A stretch of DNA of 64,000 bases from contig JBBHKE010002119.1 of the NCBI GenBank assembly GCA_037447655.1, positions 47,895 through 111,894 of the forward strand, given 5' to 3'. The stretch's first letter is position 1. The number at the start of each line of letters is the position of its first letter. Position numbers and translations under genes: made by a program. Positions 58,519 to 64,000 of the stretch are shown here, piece by piece. Under the pieces are notes generated by a model. It was not told where the DNA came from, searched no databases, and saw only the letters and a program-made list of their open reading frames with translations. This DNA comes from Zygnema cylindricum. Its lineage: Eukaryota; Streptophyta; Zygnematophyceae; Zygnematales; Zygnemataceae.

Positions 58519-59567
58519 CCCAAACTTGGGAACTTGTGGAGCTCCCACCGAACCGAGAAGCTATCGGTTGTAAGTGGGTCTTCAAATTAAAATTGAATCT
58601 TGATAATACAATTGAGAGATATAAAGCTAGACTGGTCGCTAAGGGATTTAGCCATAAGGAGGGAATTGATTACGAAGAGACCTTGTCGCTTGTGGTTCGC
58701 TTTCCTACTGTTAACGTTTTGTTGTCTCTTGCTGCAATAAAGGACATGGAATTGCATCTGATGGATGTTAAGACGGCTTTCTTGCATGGTGATTTTGAGG
58801 AAGTAACTTACATAAAGTAGCTAGAGTTATATGCAAAAAAATGGAAAGAAAATCTGGTCTGTAAACTGTCGAAGTCCCTGTATCGTCTGAATCAGGCTCC
58901 GAGACAATGGAACCTGAAATTATAGAAGTATTTAGCCAATCTTGCCTTTACCTGAAGCAGTTTAGATCACTCACTCTATGTAATGCAAGGTGAGGATAGA
59001 GTGATTTATGTAGCAGTATAGGTAGATGATTTGCTGTTGATTAGCAAATCTATCAATGAGGTTAATAAAATAAGAGCAACTCTGAATTCTCGGTTTGAAA
59101 TGAAGGACTTTGGTGAGGCTAAGTATATTTTAGGAATTCAGGTAAAAAGAGACAGGAAACATAAAATTATTTATCTAACTCACAAAAAAACAATCGGGAT
59201 CATGCTAGAAATGTTTGGCATGTCAGAAGCCAAAGGGAGTGCCACCCCTATCGAATTTAGGCTGAAGTTGGAAGGTATGGAAACATATGGTGGTGTTTTG
59301 GTTGATGATTTATTGGATTCAGCGGAGGCAGATTTTATCTCCTCCATTCCTTACAGGTAGATTGTCGAAAGCCTCATTTATTTCATGAATTGTACTCGTT
59401 CAGACATCGCAGCGGCGGTTAGAGCTTTGAGCCAAAACCTGCAAAATTCGAGGTAGTCAGACTTTGAGGCAGCAAAGAGAGTTCTTCGTTATCTTGCAGA
59501 AACTCAAAATCTTAGACTCTCTCTTAGAGGAGAGAAAGTCAAAATTCATACATGGAAAAATGCATTC
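58155..59567 (+). pseudogene. Element E RT and start of RNase H
   Basis: Open frame 58155-58820 with the linker (ASDFPGGRRQSSRLRGN) and RT start [20 protein letters not shown], then LMDVKTAFLHGDFEEV. TAG at 58818. The catalytic motif reads stop-VDD (Tyr codon mutated, about 59020), followed by LLLISKSINEVNKIRATLNS and MKDFGEAKYILGIQVKRDRK. RNase H begins with SLIYFMNCTRSDIAAAVRAL and is cut at 59567 where WSDA should be. Confidence 0.88.
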
Positions 59568-60452
59568 TGAAATTCTATGGGCTCTATTGCCACACAGAAT
59601 TCGCAGATCAAAAGAAGCTAATCTAGATACTGTCGACTCCAAGTTTATATAAACCCAAATGATTGACCCCTTGACAATCAGAACCCCATTACAGCTTCAC
59701 CCTTGTGAATAAATGCTTTCTGTGTGCTCAGTTCCACCACCGAATGCAAAGTAAGAATATAAGATTTGGACACATTCACCCAATTTGACTTTCCCTTACA
59801 AATGCAGCATCCTAGGCAGGCAAAAACTCTAACCAACTACACCCCTGTGTTAACTGGACTCCCTTGAGTCCGCAGCAACAAGAATCACAGAAAATGGTCA
59901 ACAAAATTGATAGTTATGGTTGGCCAAAGTTTACCATTTATACAAAGTGCTCTCTAAGAGAGTCAGCTACCTACCAGAAATATTCTAGGTCTTAGTCCCT
60001 CTCTAAACCCCTTATACTGAAGTACGGAACCAATCAAAAGACTGTATCGCACAGAAAAGTACAAGTGCCAGAGTAATTTCTGTACGACAACTGTACGACA
60101 CGACCATACAGGTGACAAATGTCACATCCAAATTTGTTATCTTGCGTTCCGGAGATCGCACAATCCTCCAGTGCATTTCCACGTGTCATCCGAAGTGGCG
60201 CACCAGAAAACGCTAAGATGGCCATTCCAAAATCTCGGCTCGCATCACGGCCGTCGATTTAATCTGGTATTCATTCTTACCCGTCGAAAAATGTGCGTGG
60301 TATTTGTTTCGCTGTCGAAACAAATGCGTGATATTAACTTCGGGTTAACGGTACTACTCTAAACTGTTTTTAAGTACTAAGAATCTATTTTCCCCGTTAA
60401 ATGAATTGATCTAAGCGTAAATATTTAAATAATTATCAAAGCGTATATGTAA
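59568..60452 (-). repeat. Family I LTR fragment
   Basis: Starts TGAAATTCTATGG like the G LTRs (50848) and runs to about 60452, stopping where the tRNA-like block begins in the other LTRs. The remainder is replaced by a gypsy-like fragment. Confidence 0.72.
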
Positions 60453-61112
60453 TAGCACCAGCACCTAGTCCATTTGTCTTCCCTCGGTTCCATAAATTGA
60501 GAGGAACCACCACTTTGGTTCCTTTTGGATTTTTGGGGTCCCGGTCGGTACATTGTTTCTTCCACACGCTCAAACTCATATTGAGCCGAGTCTAGGTGGC
60601 CATTCCCAACAGAATTTCGAATTGAGTCTCTTCCACCACCAAGAAGGGAAGCTCAATTGTTACCCGTTGGCCTCTGTCATCCAAAAAATCGATGTCTATG
60701 GCCTTGATTATTCCATGGACTGGTTGATTGCCGCTGCTTATGGTGCTTAAGCAGATGTTGCTAGGGCAGATTCTGGACAGGAGTTCCTCGGGCATCTTCT
60801 GCAAAGTGGAGGTGATAATGAGGTTGGGGAGAGCTCCGGTGTCAACCACAACGTCTTGGTATCCCCCGTATCCATTGAGCTTGAAGTTCCCGGTTTCGGT
60901 TCAGTATGAGAGCCAATGATAAGGCTTTGTAGTCCCTATCCACTATAAGGGTTTTACGATCGGTGGACAAAAATAATGCGGTTGGCGGAGTGGTTTTGTC
61001 TACCTCCCCCTGCTTAAAGTGGATCTCTTCTCCCAATGCTTGAATGAGGATTTCTTCAAGCAGGTTGTGGGATGATGCTAGAGTCTTCATGTGAGTGAGT
61101 GCACAGGGCTTA
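60453..61112 (-). pseudogene. Ty3/gypsy-like Gag-protease remnant
   Basis: Minus-strand frames 60842-61141 and 60592-60900 overlap with a shift. The second has VVVDTGALPNLI (retropepsin DTG) and, about 70 residues later, FLVVEETQFEILLGM, the usual C-terminal pattern of gypsy-type retropepsins, which differs from the copia IVDSGASMHM block. No RT is in view. It is the only sign of a non-copia LTR element here. Confidence 0.68.
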
Positions 61113-62109
61113 TGCAGTTCTGTGTCCTCCATGTGGACCAAAAATTGAGGAAGCCTCTAGGTAGTTTTTGACTAACCCACTTTCAACGAGAGCGACTGCC
61201 ACCCTAGCAGATAAATAGATAATTTGATTGCACCCCTGTGCACTTTGGACTCCCCTGAGTCCACAACAAAAAGAATCACTGAAAACGCCTATTTAGGCGA
61301 TTGATTATGGAGTGGCAAAAATGCCAATATTTATACAAGCTTGGAGGGAGAGAGGCGGCTACCTCCTCAATCCACTAAGTCGTAAACCCTCTCACAACCC
61401 CTATCTACTGATGTACGGAACTAATCAGAAAACTGTATAGTACAGAAAGGTACTACGGCCGATGTACTTTCTGTACGGCCTGTGTACGATAAGGCCATGG
61501 AGTGGATGCCTGTCTCCTCCAGACTTGTCCTTACGCTCCTCGGGATTGCTGCTTCCTAATGACATATTCCCACGTGTCGCTAGGTCATGTTACATCCAAA
61601 AACCGCCAAAGCACCCATTCCGAGATCTCGGCGATGATGTGAGCCGTCGGATCCAAATCGGCTTTAGTTCTCAGCCATTCAAAACAAATGTCCGGTACAT
61701 TTGTTTCATGCGCACTTAATTCCCCGACTGGTTTCTATGTATCCTATTTGTAATTCCGTTAATCGGATTAGTTCTTTCTATTGTTTAAATAGTTATCGAA
61801 CCCTATGTATCCTAACGGACTACTACGACAGACTGGTAAGGGTTGACGGTTATGCCTCGCCCTACCGGTCGAAGGTTCGAGTCTTCCCGGACTAAACCTT
61901 TTTGGTTGAGAGTGATTTAGGTCACTCTTAAGCCCTGCCTATGGAGCTAAGGCAGCCATGGATCCACCGCCCTCTCTCTCTTTCAGTGACTGCAACAAGT
62001 ATGGGGGCTAGAGAGAGAAGGTGGAGGCAGGCAGCCTTTGCTTTTCTTTTGTTTTTTAATTTTAATTAGACCCAGAAAAATACCTCCCCTAAATCTAGTG
62101 ATTTCAACA
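61113..62109 (-). repeat. Element H 3' LTR
   Basis: 997 bp, ends TGTTGAAAT...AACTGCA on the sense strand. GTAC-rich U3 near 61410-61490. Confidence 0.83.
61815..61903 (+). other. tRNA-like block in LTR (H)
   Basis: ACTGGTAAGGGTTGACGG, B box-like GGTTCGAGTCT (61874-61884), TTTTT at 61899-61903, and direct repeats CGGACT around it. Antisense to the element. Confidence 0.58.
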
Positions 62110-62122
62110 CTTCCCTTATTTT

Positions 62123-62800
62123 CTAGTCTAATTTTAATTTCTCTTTTAATCCACATTTTTCTCTACAATACTTTAGCTTGGGAGATGGCACAGGCTTTGT
62201 CATCATATCAGCCACCATTTCTCCACTACTCCTATACACCAAATTCATAATTTTATTTTCCACTTTTTCTCTCACAAAGCTCAATCTTATATCCATATGC
62301 TTAGCTTTGAAATGATGTTTTGGATTGGCTGCAATTGCAATTGCAGTTTCATTATCACAAAACACTTCATGCACTCCCTTCTTCATGTACCCCAATTCTT
62401 GAAACAAAGAATTCACCCACATCAGCTCTTTCACAGCAGAACAAGAGGCCATGTACTCAGCCTCCATAGTGGATTGAGCAACAACCTTTTGTTGCTTGCT
62501 GTTCCAACAGCAAACACCTTCCCCCACATACAATACATACCCAGAAGTGCATCTTGTCATAGGTGCATCCCCATAACTGGCATCACTCCAAGTAATGATG
62601 TCATTGTGCTCCCCTCCCAATTGCAACCATAGATCCCTCGTTCCCACCAGGTATCTCATTACTCTTTTTGCTACCTCCCAGTCTCTCTTTCTAAGATCAT
62701 TAAGACTCCTACTGAGCACTCTAACGGCTGCAGCTATGTCAGGCCTTGTACAATTCATAAAGTAAATCAAACTTCATACAACCTGTCTGTAACGAATAGA
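62123..62800 (-). pseudogene. Element H RNase H domain
   Basis: Uninterrupted 215-residue frame (62770 to 62123): MIYFMNCTRPDIAAAV, ITWSDASYGDAP, QSTMEAEYMASCSAVKEL, FCDNETAIAIAANPKHH, MTKPVPSPKLKYCREKCGL. The catalytic acidic residues are present and the domain is the best preserved in the window. It is cut off from RT by a stop just upstream (about 62778). Confidence 0.92.
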
Positions 62801-63690
62801 CTTGATAAATTGCCCCACTTCTGGACTCATTTGATCATCTACCATTATTACTCTTTCTTCTACACTTCCATCACTTACTTTCTTCAAGTCCATGGAAGTG
62901 GTTCAACTGTTTACATTCGTCATCTGAAATTTCTCCAGCATATTTCCTGTAGCCTCTTTATGAGTAAGTCTTATTATCCTCTTCCCCCTATCTCTTTCCA
63001 TTTGAATACCTATAATATATTTAGCCTCCCCTAAATCCTTCACGTCAAATCTTCTTCCCATATCTTCTTTTAGCCTATTTATCTACTCCATACACTTACT
63101 CAATACCAGCAAATCATCCACATAAATTGCAATAAAATTCACACCATTCTCATCCTCAAGCATATAAATAGAATGGTTAGAACTGATTCGAATATACCCC
63201 AGATTGGTATGGAACTCATCTAGTTTCTTATTCGATTGTCTAGAGGCCTGCTTTAGTCCATATAAGGACTTTATAAGTCTGCAGACTTTGCTTTCCTCTC
63301 CTTTCTCTAGAAAACCTTCTGGTTGCGCATGAAGATTTCTTCCTCCAGTTCGCCGTTGAGGAAGGCAGTCTTAATATCCATCTGATGTATCTCCATGTCT
63401 TTTGCTGCTGCTAGACTAAGGAGAATCTTTACATATGGGAATCAAACTACTAGAGCAAAGGTCTCCTCCTAATCTATCCCCTCTTTTTGGGTGAAACCTT
63501 TTGCCACCAGCCGAGCGTTAAATCTCTCAAAGGTGTTATCTGGATTCAGTTGAAGTTTAAATACCCATTTACACCGAATGCGTTTTCTATCTCGAGGACA
63601 GTCCACCAGCTCCCAAGTATTTGCCTCCATGATTGAGGCCATCTAATCATTTATGGCTGTGACCCACCTTTCTTTCTCCGGACTGTCCAT
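62800..63690 (-). pseudogene. Element H reverse transcriptase
   Basis: NPDNTFERFNARLVAKGFTQ (about 63520), HQMDIKTAFLNGELEEEIFM, YVDD followed by LLVLSK (about 63105-63125), GEAKYIIGIQMERDRGKRII. Stops at several points and shifts between 63200 and 63320. The catalytic YVDD is intact. Confidence 0.87.
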
Positions 63691-64000
63691 TGCCTCCGAG
63701 TATGACTAAGGCTCATCTGGATGGGAAAGATTTGTTACCTTGCAAACAACTTGTTTTCCTTGAAGCCTTTTGCTGCTCCTCCGTCGTCCCTCAAAGTCCG
63801 AAGCTGGAATGGAGGGAAGTCTTGGATTCCTCCGAACTGTCTCATCAGCTCCCCTATCAATGGGAACCGGTTCTGGCTCCTCTTCCTCTCTTTCCTCTAA
63901 AGGTGTAGGAATATTAGGGGATTCTGGTATATCTCGCCCATCTTTAATCTCCCCTGAATCTGCAATCATGTTTTCGCTAGTGTCTCTTCTGGGAAGATCT
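63690..64000 (-). pseudogene. Element H integrase-RT linker
   Basis: NPRLPSIPASDFEGRRRSSK and an acidic stretch PTPLEEREEEEPEPVPIDRG (63706-63969), the variable linker between integrase and RT. Continues past the window. Confidence 0.8.

Larger units (their letters stand above)
54656..59567 (+). mobile_element. Element E: family II copia, 3' end lost
   Basis: 5' LTR 54656-55491, gag, protease, integrase, a 453-bp tandem duplication, RT and the start of RNase H, then cut at 59567 by an LTR fragment of family I. No 3' LTR in the window. Inserted in N's 3' LTR. Confidence 0.85.
61113..64000 (-). mobile_element. Element H: family I copia, 3' half
   Basis: 3' LTR 61113-62109, polypurine tract CTAGAAAATAAGGGAAG (complement of 62110-62126), RNase H, RT and the end of integrase running off the window. 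Closest to element A in LTR and protein sequence. Confidence 0.9.

Overview
This is a eukaryotic nuclear window, most likely from the green lineage (a streptophyte alga or early land plant; the species cannot be named from the sequence). The evidence is a host gene split by GT-AG introns, a near-total takeover by Ty1/copia LTR retrotransposons with plant-type Gag (CHFCKKPRH knuckle) and pol, and primer-binding sites that match the anticodon arm of the plant initiator tRNA-Met as I recall it. There is no prokaryotic gene organisation.

Region 1 (1-7990): the last nine exons of a RAD16-type SNF2/RING DNA-repair ATPase on the + strand, ending at 6811. Its introns hold a polypyrimidine tract, a 41-bp duplication and a tRNA-like (SINE-like) sequence. 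Two degenerate minisatellites follow.

Region 2 (7991-27154): minus-strand copia elements. Element A (7991-15518) is full length with 1-kb LTRs. A hAT-like non-autonomous DNA transposon (9103-9941) sits in its RNase H region. Element F (16915-25365) is split by element Q (19353-23799, TSD agagg), which itself holds a fragment, R, with a 2.3-kb LTR. A family-I 5' end (S, 25366-27154) abuts F.

Region 3 (27155-54655): one old plus-strand copia element, N, split by three insertions: P (28396-34829, young, TSD TGGCT) in gag, C (37526-43220) in RT, and G (43647-52913, minus strand, gag but no pol) between RT and RNase H. G carries a 1.45-kb insertion in one LTR, a 0.9-kb insertion in the other, and a 2.56-kb solo LTR inside. 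N's 3' LTR is then cut by element E (54656-59567).

Region 4 (59568-64000): an LTR fragment, a Ty3/gypsy-like retropepsin remnant, and the 3' half of another minus-strand copia element, H.

LTR families used below: I (about 1.0-1.2 kb: A, S, N, P, G, H), II (about 0.83 kb: F, Q, E), III (about 0.70 kb: C), IV (about 2.3-2.6 kb: R and the solo LTR). Two themes link these elements. First, Gag begins inside the 5' LTR and is read straight through the primer-binding site, whose ATG is the complement of the CAU anticodon of the initiator tRNA. Second, every family-I LTR that reaches the relevant position carries an antisense tRNA-like block, usually with a B-box and a T-run after it, resembling an embedded Pol III unit. 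All reading frames of the mobile elements are damaged to some degree; none is described here in restored form.
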